Translations under genes and position numbers: made by a program
Shown here: in pieces, positions 34,441 through 46,188 of the stretch
How the letters are laid out: every line of letters starts with the position of its first letter
How positions within the stretch are numbered: position 1 is the stretch's first letter
The notes under the pieces: generated by a model
Told to the model about the DNA's origin: nothing
The model's input: the letters and a program-made list of their open reading frames with translations, nothing else
Database searches by the model: none
Source of the DNA: Silurus meridionalis
Lineage: Eukaryota > Chordata > Actinopteri > Siluriformes > Siluridae
Assembly (NCBI RefSeq): GCF_014805685.1
Contig: NC_060898.1
Span: 10,168,501-10,232,500 of the forward strand
Direction of reading: 5' to 3'
Length of the DNA: 64,000 bases

Positions 34441-34569
34441 TAATTTGCATATTCTATAAAGAATGTAGCTCTCTCTCTGTCTCTCACTCTCTCACTCGAA
34501 AGATATGAACTACATAACTGTAATACTTATTTCAGCATACTTATACATAAAAAGCTAAAGAATCCATAG

Positions 34570-35125
34570 CATTCCCCCGCTTTACCGCGGTTTGAATCTC
34601 GTGCCCTCGGTTTATCGTGGAATTGCATTTGCCACATAACTAATTTGTTTCGCTGATTTTCTCGTGGATAGCATGATAGACCAAAAAACATATATAGGGA
34701 ATAGTTTTTAAGGAATTTTATGTTTAAATAATGACATTTAATAATAAAAATATAGTAAAATGTAAATACAGTACAGTACAGAGAGTAAATAATGTGGTGA
34801 TCTTTAACTCTTTTTTGACGTCATAGGACACTTCAACCAATAAACAACCAGAGAAACTATGCATAGGCTACGCTACTTCAGAACTGTATACTGTACAGTA
34901 CATGTACTCACTATAAATGTGATACAGTGTACTGTATTTCTACAATTCATTTAGCTATATTCTTGCATATGTTTTCTGTGTGTTTAAAGTGTGTGGGAAG
35001 ATGATTTACGGCTTAAATAGTTTTATTTTTTATTTGTTAGGGTGCCATCCTTTATCGTGATTTTTCTTTTATCGCGGGCGGTTTTGGAATGTAACACCAT
35101 GATAAATGTGGGGATTACTGTAGGT
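34570..35125. mobile_element. Possible non-autonomous DNA element (TTTATCGCGG type)
   Basis: The left end has CCCCCGCTTTACCGCGGTTT and GCCCTCGGTTTATCGTGG. The right end has TTTTATCGCGGGCGGTTTTG and GATAAATGTGGGGATTACTG. Sequences with such motifs are dispersed in many vertebrate genomes. The two ends are only loosely inverted, and no transposase is present, so the class is uncertain. Confidence 0.5.
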
Positions 35126-35144
35126 ATATATATATATATGTTCT

Positions 35145-36015
35145 ACTCAGGACAGGCCACTCAGAACAGGCCTTGCAAGGGTCAATTAAGAAGTTGAGTC
35201 CTCGTTCTGTGTGCAGGTACAGAAGCTGGCTTCAAAAAACAGACACATGAGTGCTGCAAGCATTGCTTTAGAGGTTGCAGAAGCCGAAGGTCCACTTGTC
35301 AGTGCTTAGACCATATGTCACACACTGCAACAAGTCAGTTTGCATGGCTGTCATTCCAGAAGGAAGCCTCTTCAGAAGCCAGTTTAAAAAAACTTGCAAA
35401 CAGCTTGCTGAAGACAACCTGTCCAAGAGCATGAATTATTGGAATGTCCTGTGGTCTGATGACATGAAGATAAATTTGTTTGGCTCAGATGCTGTCCAGC
35501 ATGTGTGGCGATACCCTGGTGAGGAGTACCAAGAAAATTGTGTCTTGCCTACAGTCAAGCATGGTAGTGGTAGCATCATGATCTGTGGCTGCATGAGTGC
35601 TGCTGGTAATGGAAACATAGATGCCAACATGTACTGTGACATTCTGAAGCTGAACATACTGCCCTTCTTTTCTGTTTTACAAAATATTAATGACCCTAAA
35701 CATACTGTCAAGCACAATGTGTCTAACATCCAGCAGCTCAGTGATGTCATTATGGAGGATTGGAAGAGGATCCCAGCAACAACCTTTGCAGCTCTGGTGA
35801 ATTCCATGCCCAGGAGGATTAAGGCAGTGCTAGATAACAGTAGTGCTCACACTAAATGAGTTAATTTCAGAGGACACTAAATCTATTCTGCTTTACAAGC
35901 TGCACATTGACTACTCCAAAATACATTCACGTTAAATTTCTAAAGCATTGTCCCTCGAGAAATTTATACTACATTGTATGCTGAAATGTGATCACTTTTG
36001 TGATATACTATATAT
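35145..36015 (+). mobile_element. Degraded Tc1-like transposon
   Basis: A 194-codon frame (35275-35859) gives LWSDDMKINLFGSD (first catalytic region), then VLPTVKHGSGSIMI and an internally deleted stretch in which QNINDPKHT stands for the second catalytic region. It then passes directly to EDWKRIPATTFAALVNSMPR. The third catalytic block SPDLNP-E is deleted. The 3' end has GCTGAAATGTGATCACTTTT then GTGATATACT near 35980-36010, homologous to 12485-12580. The element ends about 65 bases before exon F. Confidence 0.82.
35275..35859 (+). pseudogene. Tc1 transposase fragment
   Basis: An open but internally deleted transposase. The DNA-binding domain is damaged. The catalytic core retains SDDMKINLFGSD and DPKHT but lacks the third acidic block, and the C-terminus is MPRRIKAVLDNSSAHTK. 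It is shorter than the roughly 340 residues expected and not functional. Confidence 0.8.
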
Positions 36016-36016
36016 A

Positions 36017-36018
<2 letters not shown>

Positions 36019-36073
<55 letters not shown>
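36019..36073. repeat. (TG)n tract abutting exon F acceptor
   Basis: About 27 TG units end five bases before the acceptor AG of exon F (36077-36078). Confidence 0.95.
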
Positions 36074-36075
<2 letters not shown>

Positions 36076-36078
36076 CAG

Positions 36079-36138
36079 ATGGCAGTCTCCACCTCAGAGT
36101 TGCAGAACTGGGAGGAGATGGAGAAAATATGCCCCCAG
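36079..36138 (+). CDS. dach2: Probable dach2 exon F (alternative, 60 bases)
   Basis: A 60-base symmetric exon (phase 1 to 1) between TGTAACAG and donor CCAG/GTACTC. In the frame required by exon E it reads DGSLHLRVAELGGDGENMPP and joins exon G in phase. Its residues show little resemblance to mammalian DACH proteins, so the call depends on phase and splice sites. It lies between a (TG)n tract upstream and a (CA)n tract 340 bases downstream, and close to a Tc1 end. Possible alternatives are a skipped cassette exon or no exon. Excluding it leaves the E-G frame intact. Confidence 0.5.
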
Positions 36139-36478
36139 GTACTCTTAAAGAGATTCAGTGCCTGGTCTGAGAGCATATTTTATTATTGAGTCTGTAAACT
36201 TATCTGTCCTAAAAACATGCACACACGCAAAAAACACACCTTGTTGGTGTTTACTAGAGAGTACAATGCTACAACAGAGCTTACTGACAGGATGGGAAGA
36301 AATGAAATAAGAAATGAAATGAAAGATAAACTGCTAATTTATCCGATTAAGATGTCATGTCATGTGAAATAACATGCACACAAATCATTCTAATGTCCGG
36401 GTGCACAATCATTCATGCCTTCTTAAAGGTGTTTGCAAACAAACAATTACTCTGTGATCATTACACACCACAAAGAGT

Positions 36479-36479
<1 letters not shown>

Positions 36480-36529
<50 letters not shown>
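36480..36529. repeat. (CA)n microsatellite
   Basis: About 24 CA units, complementary to the TG tract on the other side of exon F. Confidence 0.95.
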
Positions 36530-36533
<4 letters not shown>

Positions 36534-36898
36534 TTATTTGATAGACTGTTTGCTGCACCTCTAGCACACACTGACACATTTCTCTCTCTGAAAGTAATCA
36601 TTTAACATGAAAAAGCCATGAGTTGAACTTATTACATACATGGCATCTTTACAAAGGCCAGTGAATTTTAAATACTAGTTACCTTCTGTGTTTATGTGTG
36701 GGGGTATGCGTGTGTGTGTGTGTGTGTGTGCATGTGTTGGTGATGATAAACAAAGTGATTTGGTGGTGCATGGTGATAAATTACCAAGCCCGAGGCCAGG
36801 AGCACCTAGTTTCAGCAGGACTTTGGCAAGTGAACCCCTTTCCACCTCTCCATAAATCACTTATTTTCCCCTACTTCCTCCCTAACATTTAAGCGTGC

Positions 36899-36899
36899 G

Positions 36900-36994
<95 letters not shown>

Positions 36995-37020
36995 TCTCTC
37001 TCTCTCTCTCTCTCTCTCTC
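36899..37020. repeat. (CA)n-(TC)n compound microsatellite
   Basis: A long CA tract with one ATAT interruption near 36922, then a TC run. The poly-HT frame across it is an artefact. Confidence 0.95.
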
Positions 37021-39429
37021 GCTCTCTTTCTTCCTCTCTCCCACACTACAGGTCAAGCTCTAATGGTAGCTATACTCGCTTCAAGCAAGGTTTCTCCACT
37101 TTCCTTACTCTCTTTTTTGTGTGACAGGCAGATGGTGGGCTAATCTAATTTGGGACATATTCTGCCTCGTATATAACCAGTTAGAAATGATTGGGAGATG
37201 TTATGCTTATACACCAGCGTGGCTGTGTATGATTATAAAAACATATAGGCTTCAATTAAACTTGTAGACCAACACAATTCAGCTCCAGGTGTGGCACACT
37301 ACTATAAATGCCACACTGCTAAAAATGACACTTCTAAAAATGCAAAAAAGAAAAAAAAAAAAAAAGAGGATGCCTGCTATTGTCCTCAATGCATTTTTTT
37401 AACCATTATTAATTAATATTAATTCATAATTACTTAATTATATATTTGTTTTGGTTTTTTTTTATTAGAAAAAACACCCTGTGTTTTTTTTTAGGAGTTC
37501 TGCTAGTTTCCATAGCTGAACCCAGCCAAGCAATTAACTGTCCAGTGTCACTAGCAAATAAGAATAACTTAAATGCTAAAGAAAAGTGATACACAATATA
37601 GGCTTATTTCAAACTTACAAAATAGAAAATAGATTTAATATATCATTCTCTGAAAGCAAAAGCAAGCCCATTAAAATGTTAAAACCTTTACTTTGAGCAA
37701 AAATAATAGTAAAAAGCTTCAGGAAATGACACTGGTGCATGAGCAGAATAACAATCAGAAAATTTAAGAAAATAACACTTTTACTGCACTTTTACAGTAC
37801 TAGAACCAGTAAATATTTTTAACATATGTTTGTAAATGATCTTGCAGTATCCCAATCAAATTGCTGTGACAGTGTTGTATGTAATTGTAAATTTGCTCAG
37901 TTTGCTGCTTTAACACACCTACTACTAAACTAAGGCATTAATAGGTCATTTGAATCAGGGGTCTTTAAGCCAGAAAATCATTCCTTTCTGTTGGACGCTG
38001 GATCCCCATGAGTAGAATTATGCATCTTTGATATAAAATTTTTCTTTTTGATAAATCAATTAATGTTATATTCTTGTCATACTGTAAATATTTTACTGTA
38101 TACTTCCTAGACTGAAGACTTGTGTTTTTACATATATCCTCTGCTAGAGTGAACTAATGTTCCTGTTCTTGTTCCTGAAGCACTACACTTCTCTCTAGGC
38201 AGTAAATCAGTGCCTACAGCTTTTTAAACATGAGTCAAGACTATAAAAGGAAAACGTTCCATGTGAATACTTTTCTTCTACATAGCATTTTTTTTTATTT
38301 GCTTTCTTATGAAAAAACATGCCACTTAGGCATGGAGCAGTCAAATGGACATCTGCAGTGACTAAATTATTCAGGAAGTGCCATATTGTGTAGTTTTATG
38401 TAAACAGTAGCACTAAAAGTTCTCACATACTTTTAGAAAATAAAGAATAAATATGACTAGGCCTTGTGTGACCACACTATAGTAAACTATTGCACACTCT
38501 GCTGTATTATTAGTGTTTTAGCTTACAATTGGAAAAAATGTGGGCATCATATTTTCCAGTTTGGAAAAAAGTCAAGTGCTTCTGGTCCAGTTTGTTTGCT
38601 AATGTATATGGCTTAATTTGATGTGGTGTGCAGGGGTCATGGAAGTACTTCGGGAGGAAAGAGTGAGACTATAATGTGTTATTCTGCGCACTCCATATTT
38701 GCCTGTCCACTTTTCCACAGAGCAAGATAATATGTGGCATCTGGTTACAATCAATGTTTCCCTTCTACCATTATGAAATTAGCCACACGGAAATTATTTG
38801 AAATGGCCTGTAATGATTTCTGATAGAAATTTGCGCCATTGTTTTGCCCTTGAGATAAGCGAACCAGTAAATCAGCATCAATCAAAACAAGTGCACATTT
38901 TAGAATAAACCCCTAGCCCTATGAGGGCTAAAAAAATCCAAATGCTTACCTCATTCTTTCATTTTGGATCTAGCCCTTCAGGCTCTGATTCAGAACTGAT
39001 AGAAGTTTGCCTATTTTTTGGCTTGAAGTCAAGGTACATGTTGCTGTGAATAGCCCTGCGTTCCTTGTTTTTATGAACTGCATATTTTCCCTTATTATAT
39101 TCTATGTTTATTTGATGGCATTTCCCTCAGATTGTTTGCAAAAAGAAGTGTTTGAAGAACACTGATCATTAGCTTGATTGCTGTTGTAAGCATATTTAGG
39201 GTGGTTTAATTAAACTGTAGCTGGGTGCACTAGGCCTCAGGGAGAGAGCTTTGGCTGCAAGGGTTTAAAGCGTTTCTTCTCCTAGAAAAAGGTGTCCAAT
39301 GAGAAAAATCAATGCTGTGAAGGGAGAAGTTACTGTTACAGTTGGCAATTTAAGGCAAGGTTAGTGCAGCTGAAAGTCACCCTAAATAAATGAGTGATAA
39401 ATGAGTGCTTGCTCTGCCTGACTTTCCCC

Positions 39430-39499
<70 letters not shown>

Positions 39500-42400
39500 G
39501 TGTGTGTGTGTTTGTGTGAAATAAAGACAGGTGCTATTCTGTTCTGCTTGTGGGGATACAAAGTACAGATTTTCTTTTTAATAGTACATGAGAGTAAACC
39601 AAACTGTAGCCAGTCATAAGTTAAATACTACTAAGACGTAGACTTTTGGAGACATTTTATTAAATTGTTAGATGCTTAGATTGGTTGATAAAGGCTTGCA
39701 TTTTGTGCAACTTTTGCCAAGCTAATTATTTTCATGTGCTTTTAAATGTCACACACAAAAAGTAAATAAAAAGTGAGGTGCATTTACGAAATCCATCCTG
39801 CACAAACAACTTTAGTGAATTTGATCATAGCAACTCATAGTGAGTTGATACATTCACTGACAAACTAATACAGGTTGTGAAAAAGGAGCATGCAGATGAG
39901 TAGAGACTACAGTATGTGAATGGTATGCATAATATAATGTTTCCATGTATCCACAGCATGGCTGAACACTTCACTTCATTACTATCACCCTCAAAGTGAT
40001 GCCAGATCTGAACACAGCTTTAGACTAAACCCCTTGACCTGTTTTCACTAAGTAGGCAACATTCCAATAGCAATATCATAGAACCTGCCATGTTTTCCAC
40101 AGTTTTACTGAATCCTTTTGTCTCTTTGGTTACACAAATTATTCTTTTCAGTCCTGCTGTGCACAGGTTAAAAAACTGAACAGTGTTGAGCAAGTATTCT
40201 TCTCATTGAATATTCTGAATAGTACTACACTCTAAGCCTAATTGGCATAGGGGAACACTCATTAGGCCTTATTTTCATCTCTGCATAGTAATTATTAGTG
40301 ATTGGAGTTGCAAGTGGCCAAGTTCTTGTTATGTTTGTTTACCTATTAATTATTATTATTATTATTATAATAATTATTAATTAATATTAATGTAAAATAT
40401 AAAATGTTAATGTTTCACTGTGTATGTTGAACATTGTCCAGCACCTAGAAAATATAGAAAGTAGCTAGTAGCCTGTAGCTTGTCTTTTAAGAAGGAGCCT
40501 CTAAAATATTTATTGCATAGCTGTATGGTTTGGAGGGGATATTAAGATAAATCATTATCTTTTTTATTTTATTTTAATTTCAAAAAAAAAATTCATAAAA
40601 CATTGTATGTTTATTTTTTTTGTGTGCACTAGCCATAATATTTAGCATATCATAACTTTTCTGATGAGAAATTTATTCAGATTACTTTTTCAGATAGAAA
40701 CTAAAGTTTTATACTACCTGGATTTCCCCTGGCCATAGCTTATCAATGTTTTCACAAGATTTTGTGCTGATAATTTCTAACCTGTTTAAAAATCTTAAGT
40801 CTTGAATTATTACATCCTTGTGTCTAAACTTTCAAAGATGTGACTCACTTTTACAGACATTCCTGCTGACTTTGGTTTACAGCAAAATTTGTGTATGTAG
40901 TTGGTCTAGTGGTCCATCTACATAATGTCCATTCTCTTCCCTATGGGTCTATTCCCTATGGTCTATTCTCTTCCCTATGGATCAATTTGGTTGCATTTTT
41001 ATAACATGTCCTGCATACTGTGGATCTTGTCTCCGAGGCCTTGTCTCCAAAGCAATTTAGTCTGTGGCCAGACCAGAGCAGATAAAATATAATAAACACT
41101 AACCTCCCCTTTGCTCATATTCTTTTCCCAGACACATTTTGTTGCATTTTTTATTGCTATGCTTTCATCTCCTTTTTTTTTCTATGGGCCAGGGTAAGCT
41201 GAGATTTAAAGCATGAACATTGAGCTATTTTAGTATAATTTAACTCATTTAGTTTCCCAACGTTTATGTGTTTCTTTTACTTTCAGGAGGGAAATGCACA
41301 GCTTTTAATGGATTTGGTACTCATGGGACTCAAAGTCCTCATTTATGGGGATTTGAGCCTGAGTGATTATTTAAAGATGGAGATTAAGAATTTAACATAT
41401 GAGTCGTAGTTCAGCAGGACACCTTCTGTGCATAGGCATCTTCTTGTGCATAGGCAAAATCTGAGCACTATTTTTGAACAAAATGGGCTAATCAAAGCTT
41501 AGTAAATGTGATGTTCTTGTCTTAGTTTTAATTTGACATGGCAATTAATGCATGGCAGTTTATGGGCCTCACATCATGAACTCAAATAATTAGCCATTGC
41601 CCATGTTTTAATATTTATTTTGGCAATTAGGATAATTACTAGAGTGCCTTGATCTGGATATGTAAATCACTATGTAAACAACTGTGTGTGTGGTTGCACA
41701 CCTGACAAAAACACTGCACTTAATTATTCTCTAATAAGAGCCCTTTAAATGTTCAGGAGATGTCCTCTAAACACATGTATGAAATTAAAAAAATACCAAA
41801 TAGACTAAGGGCAATAAAACCATAGTTCAGAGTACTGATAGCTTTTGTAGTCTCTGGTGCTTTGCAGCATCTGGTACTCCATATGGAACCCAGGAAAGAT
41901 CCACTTTCTCTGAAAAGGCTGACATCATGTCAAGTGTTTTCCTAAAGGACAGAATTTTCTGAGAGATAAAGAAAAGTGATAAAGTAAGCAAACTTACTGT
42001 ATCCTCAGTCATCTTGAAATACAACCCAAACTACAAAACTGCATTAGTCACACAGCTGTTGTAATTAAAATGGTCAATACGAACGATTTAAACGTTTATT
42101 ATATGCAGGTAATGTGCACAACACACAGCAAAAAAATGGACAAAAATGTCTTCAAAATAATTAAAGCATGTTTTGTGCATGTTTTCTTTAATAATTAGCA
42201 GAAAAGAATAATAAATAAAAAAAAGTCAATATCTGGTGTGATAACTCTAGAAATGCATAGTCTTAGGCCAAATGTGCAGTTTTATAAGGAAATTAGCTGA
42301 TAAGTTTTAGCATTTTGTAGAACCAACCACAGCTCTTCTAGAAAATTTGTCAAACTTCCTTTTTACTTATAATGCTTTCTATACAGACATAGAAACTCTA

Positions 42401-42860
42401 TACAAATACTAACAAATTTTGTGCTAAAAATGTAATGTTCAGATTGCTTGTATGTTTAAAAATATAAACAAAATTTGAGTGAATGACCGAAGCACTGCTT
42501 TTGTTGAGAGTAAAATAAAAACTGTATGTGTTTATTTTTAGGAGTGGGGCAAATGAAAGGGCTTGACCATTGAAAAATTAATGTAGTATATATGGTGGGC
42601 TTAAGCGCTATTTGTTGTTTTGTTGTTTGATTTATTTATATGTTTACAAGCTTTGTATTCTTGGCTTGGAGTGTTTTGTCTATGCTTAAAAAGCATACAA
42701 AAGCACACTAAAAGACACTAAAAACACCTGATTTTAAGTGTCACATCTAAGTGAAATAGCAACTCTAAGAACTAAATGCACAAATTCAAAACTTATGCAG
42801 ACTTAGACATTTCATAATAAGGAGTTCTCTCTCGCTCACGCATACATGCGTGTACACGCG

Positions 42861-42892
<32 letters not shown>

Positions 42893-43250
42893 TCATTTAT
42901 TTTTTTGTGCATGCTAGGTTTGTGTCTTGGACACTTCCTGCAATATTTGGTATAGAATAAAATGAATTAAAGTGTGAATTGAAGACTGTTAAAGCAAGAT
43001 AAATCTGTCATACCAGCATTTTTGCTAACCCAGACTTGGGATTTGTAGTACAAGAAAGGCTGGGGAATCAGTGTAAGTTAGGGTTAAAGAGAACAACAAA
43101 TTGCATAATAGAAGAATATGGTGGGTTATATGATGACATGTAACCCAATTAATAATACTGACATTACTAGACTACTATTTATTAGGATTAGAATACACTG
43201 TTGAACATCAGATAAGGATACATACAACTGCATGCAACTTTAATTGTAAT
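37021..43250 (+). other. Transposon-poor part of the F-G intron
   Basis: About 6 kb of AT-rich sequence with almost no recognisable mobile element. It has one (TG)n tract (39437-39517) and a small tandem repeat of CTATTCTCTTCCCTATGG-like units at 40930-40985. Very few open frames are present. The patch 38650-38960 is balanced in composition and free of simple repeats, so it is a candidate conserved non-coding element. I see no coding signal. Confidence 0.55.
39437..39517. repeat. (TG)n microsatellite
   Basis: About 40 TG units with one CG interruption. Confidence 0.95.
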
Positions 43251-43256
43251 CTTCAT

Positions 43257-43545
43257 AAACATTATAGATTAATGATGGTTTATTTGCACTGTTAGTTGGT
43301 GCTGCAGTGTCAATCTGTTTACTGTCTCACTGTGTTCTGTTGTTTGCACAAAATGTTTCACTGTTCACTTTATTTATTGTCCATTTAGTTTTGTTGTGTG
43401 TTGTAGTGTTTCTGAATTATCTTGTGTATATTTATGTCGTTTAATGTAGCACCTTGGTCTTGGGAAAACATTGCATCTTTCACAGTGTACTGTACTGTAT
43501 TTGGTTGGAAAGAGAATAAAAAGACTTGACTTGGAGTTTCACTGT
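43257..43545 (+). repeat. Dispersed repeat, 3'-end type, copy 1
   Basis: Contains AGCACCTTGGTCTTGGGAAA and ACAGTGTACTGTACTG, then GAGAATAAAAAGACTTGACT. This fits the 3' end of a widespread fish repeat whose reverse complement is seen at 47275-47560. A LINE or SINE 3' tail is likely. Confidence 0.6.
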
Positions 43546-44604
43546 GTGATCTTGCAGTTCGTCTCATACCTTTGGGTTTTCAATGTCGCATTCACCCCTT
43601 TTCTCACCCAGTCTCTCTCCCTCTTTAAATCCTGTCCTACTCTCTCAGTCTCCCTCTGATTCACAATCTCTCCACATGACCTTGATCTGCTGCACACCAC
43701 TTTAATGCCACAGCAAAAACTCAATCACACAAAGTCAAAGCGTTAGGGGAGAAGGAGGAAGATTTTATTTCCTATTTTCTTTTTCTTCTTCTTTTCTGTT
43801 TCCACTTTAATTCCTTTTTACTGTAGAGAAAGAATGGGAAATGTATTGCTATAGGGACAGGTGGGGAGATGAACAATGGGCCAAATGAAGAGCAGGGTTA
43901 TCTGGCACAGAAATCAATGTGACCCATGATACACTGCCATCACAATTCCCACCCCTCCTGTCCTATTTGTCTTATCCAAGATGGTGCACAGACTCCAGAC
44001 AGATTAGCCCAAGTGAATCATGACTCCTCTATCTCCATTACCTGCTTTCTTTACTTCAGCCCCTGCTATCTGTCTGTCCAACATATGGATCAACTGGGGA
44101 TAAGGTTAACAGGGTGGGGAGGTGGAAATACTGCATTGCATATGGAGAGTGTGTTATAGTAAACAATGAACTGCCCTGCTGAAGTTTGTACAAACAGGCA
44201 CACAGTTCCTCTAAAGATATACACTGCTTTGCTGTTTTATCTTTCCTACTGCTGAGTTTTCATATATTAACCCTAAAAAATTCAACATTCTAATCTCAGT
44301 TGATATATGTTCTAAAGATTGTACAGCACAACTGTAAGTGGGTGTGAATATTATTTAAGACTGTACATACTGAAGGCTGAAACCTTTATTAAATGCACAT
44401 TTTAAATGTTATTGTACGTTACATAATAAAACAGGACTAGAAATTAAAATAGAATAAAATAACAAAAACTAAAACTAAAAAAAAAAAGTTAAATCTAAAA
44501 AAATATTTATTTTTACAGTGATGTTATTTAATTTGGGTAAAGGTATATAATATGTTTATATTAAAGTGTATAACTTTTTAAAAAAATGTTTGTGTTTCTT
44601 ATAG
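43546..44604 (+). other. Right end of the F-G intron
   Basis: AT-rich, no element or gene recognised. Ends in the acceptor tract TTTGTGTTTCTTATAG of exon G. Confidence 0.6.
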
Positions 44605-44750
44605 ATGAAGCTCAGATAGCCTTGCCCCTACTGAAGTCAGGTTTTGAGAAACTTCCTTTGGGTGCTCAGACTCTTCCGCCAGGCTTTCCTGCTCCATTCC
44701 TCTTCACTGAGGGCCTCTCCTCTGTTGAAACATTGCTGACCAACATTCAG
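44605..44750 (+). CDS. dach2: dach2 exon G: start of Dachbox-C (SVETLLTNIQ)
   Basis: A 146-base exon, phase 1 to 0, between TTCTTATAG and donor CAG/GTACGG. It encodes (D)EAQIALPLLKSGFEKLPLG, then LPPGFPAPFLFTEGLSSVE and TLLTNIQ. Mammalian DACH proteins have LP-GFP-PF-F-D-LSS-ETLLTNIQ at the same place, the entry into the C-terminal Dachbox that binds EYA-type partners. The intron after it is only 132 bases and contains a short GT run. Confidence 0.95.
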
Positions 44751-44882
44751 GTACGGAGGTTGATGTAATGGCTTGTGTGTGTGTGTGTGTGTAATCTCAT
44801 ATCTCTGCCTGTTTACATTGTTGAAAATGGCATGTTAAACGTCATTACTGTGTATTAAAGAGATGTGTTTTGTGTATTGCAG

Positions 44883-45030
44883 GGCCTGCTAAAGGTAGCA
44901 GTGGACAATGCACGTGTGCAAGAAAAACAGGTACAGCAGGAGAGGAAAGAGCTCAAGATGGAGCTGTACAGAGAACGAGAAATGAGAGAGACTCTGGAGA
45001 GGCAGCTAACTTCTGAGTTCCACAGTCGAG
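44883..45030 (+). CDS. dach2: dach2 exon H: Dachbox-C coiled coil, first half
   Basis: A 148-base exon, phase 0 to 1, between GTATTGCAG and donor CGAG/GTAAAT. It encodes GLLKVAVDNARVQEKQVQQE, then RKELKMELYREREMRETLER and QLTSEFHSR. It is strongly charged with heptad spacing, typical of the Dachbox-C coiled coil that mediates protein-protein contacts. ELYRERE and QQE-KEL favour DACH2 over DACH1. If the donor were missed, translation would run into intron and stop after about 40 residues. Confidence 0.96.
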
Positions 45031-45359
45031 GTAAATACAGGCAAAAGATGCTTTTGTGCATGTACTTTCTGTCAGATTCAATAGGGGGAACAAATGGACA
45101 GATGTCTAAGAATACACAATGTGTCTTATGTTTGAATTCAAACAGTCTGTGTTAGTAGTTACTAGTTACTAGTTACTAGTAACAGTGTGTACACTTAATA
45201 TAATCAATTGGTTAATGCACATCTCAATGTTAATTAAACATCAATTACTGTCTTCTCTGTGTTTACAGTAATAATGAATAAATCAGAATGCAACATCTAT
45301 ATCTATATACTCAGAAAAATAGATGAATGAAAAGAAAAAAAGACTATGAAATGACTAAA

Positions 45360-45560
45360 CAACGATGGCGTACTGCCAAATGAATATTACTAACAGTTGG
45401 ATTTATCGCAGAGTTGGCTGCTGCCCCAATTGCGGCAAGAAAATTAAGCCCATTAACTGACTGGATAACAACTCCAACAATATGTACAAACACTTCAATA
45501 ATTTCATTGCCATGGCTGTTGCTGCTATGCAAATTATTCATACAGAGCTCTTAATGGTGC
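45360..45560. promoter_or_regulatory. Candidate conserved non-coding element in H-I intron
   Basis: A balanced-composition patch without simple repeats inside a short AT-rich intron. It carries an octamer-type POU site ATGCAAAT at 45527-45534 followed by TATTCATA, plus several ATTA/TAAT homeodomain-type cores and CATTGCCATGGC. Developmental genes of this family are known to hold intronic enhancers. That this patch is one is my inference only. Confidence 0.3.
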
Positions 45561-45616
45561 AGGAAATTAAAGATTAAAGAGGTGTGAGGAAGAAGTGATG
45601 GTGCCAGAGGAGAGAT

Positions 45617-45620
<4 letters not shown>

Positions 45621-45682
<62 letters not shown>
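45621..45682. repeat. (TG)n microsatellite
   Basis: About 30 TG units in the H-I intron. Confidence 0.95.
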
Positions 45683-45683
<1 letters not shown>

Positions 45684-46041
45684 AAACATTATTTTAGGTG
45701 CAGCTGTTCCAAGCTGAATGAGCAGTCAGGTTTTAACCAAATACTTGAAATTCAGCTTTGATTTTTTTTTTTTTTATCAATTAATTATGATAAGTTAAAT
45801 TAAAACAACTGTTTTAAAAACTGAACATGCTGTCTCACGTGCCTGCTACATTTAAAATGTGCCAACTCCAAGGGAAAGTTAATGAGAGTTTCACAGTCTT
45901 GTGTCTCTAGTGATAATTGAGCTCTTGAAAATTTCCAGGTGTAAATTTGCAAATTATGAAAAGTGGCAAATGTAACAGCAAAGCATATCTTCATGGATAT
46001 TTCACACTTTTATACTACTCATTCTCTGGCTGTCACCTCAG

Positions 46042-46188
46042 CTACCATCCAGAAGCGCCTGAAGAAGGAGAAGAAGGTGAAGAGAAAGCTGCAGGAGGCT
46101 CTGGATTTTGAGTCGAAGAGGAGAGAACAGGTGGAACAGGCCCTCAAACAAGCCACCTCTCCTGAGAGCCTCTGCATGAGTCTCAATG
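46042..46188 (+). CDS. dach2: dach2 exon I: Dachbox-C coiled coil, second half
   Basis: A 147-base exon, phase 1 to 1, between GTCACCTCAG and donor AATG/GTGCGC. It encodes (A)TIQKRLKKEKKVKRKLQEAL, then DFESKRREQVEQALKQAT and SPESLCMSLN. It is Lys/Arg/Glu-rich, continues the heptad pattern of exon H and is nearly identical to mammalian DACH2 in ESKRREQVEQALKQAT. This is the most conserved coiled-coil stretch of the family. Reading past the donor adds about 15 unrelated residues before a stop. Confidence 0.97.
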
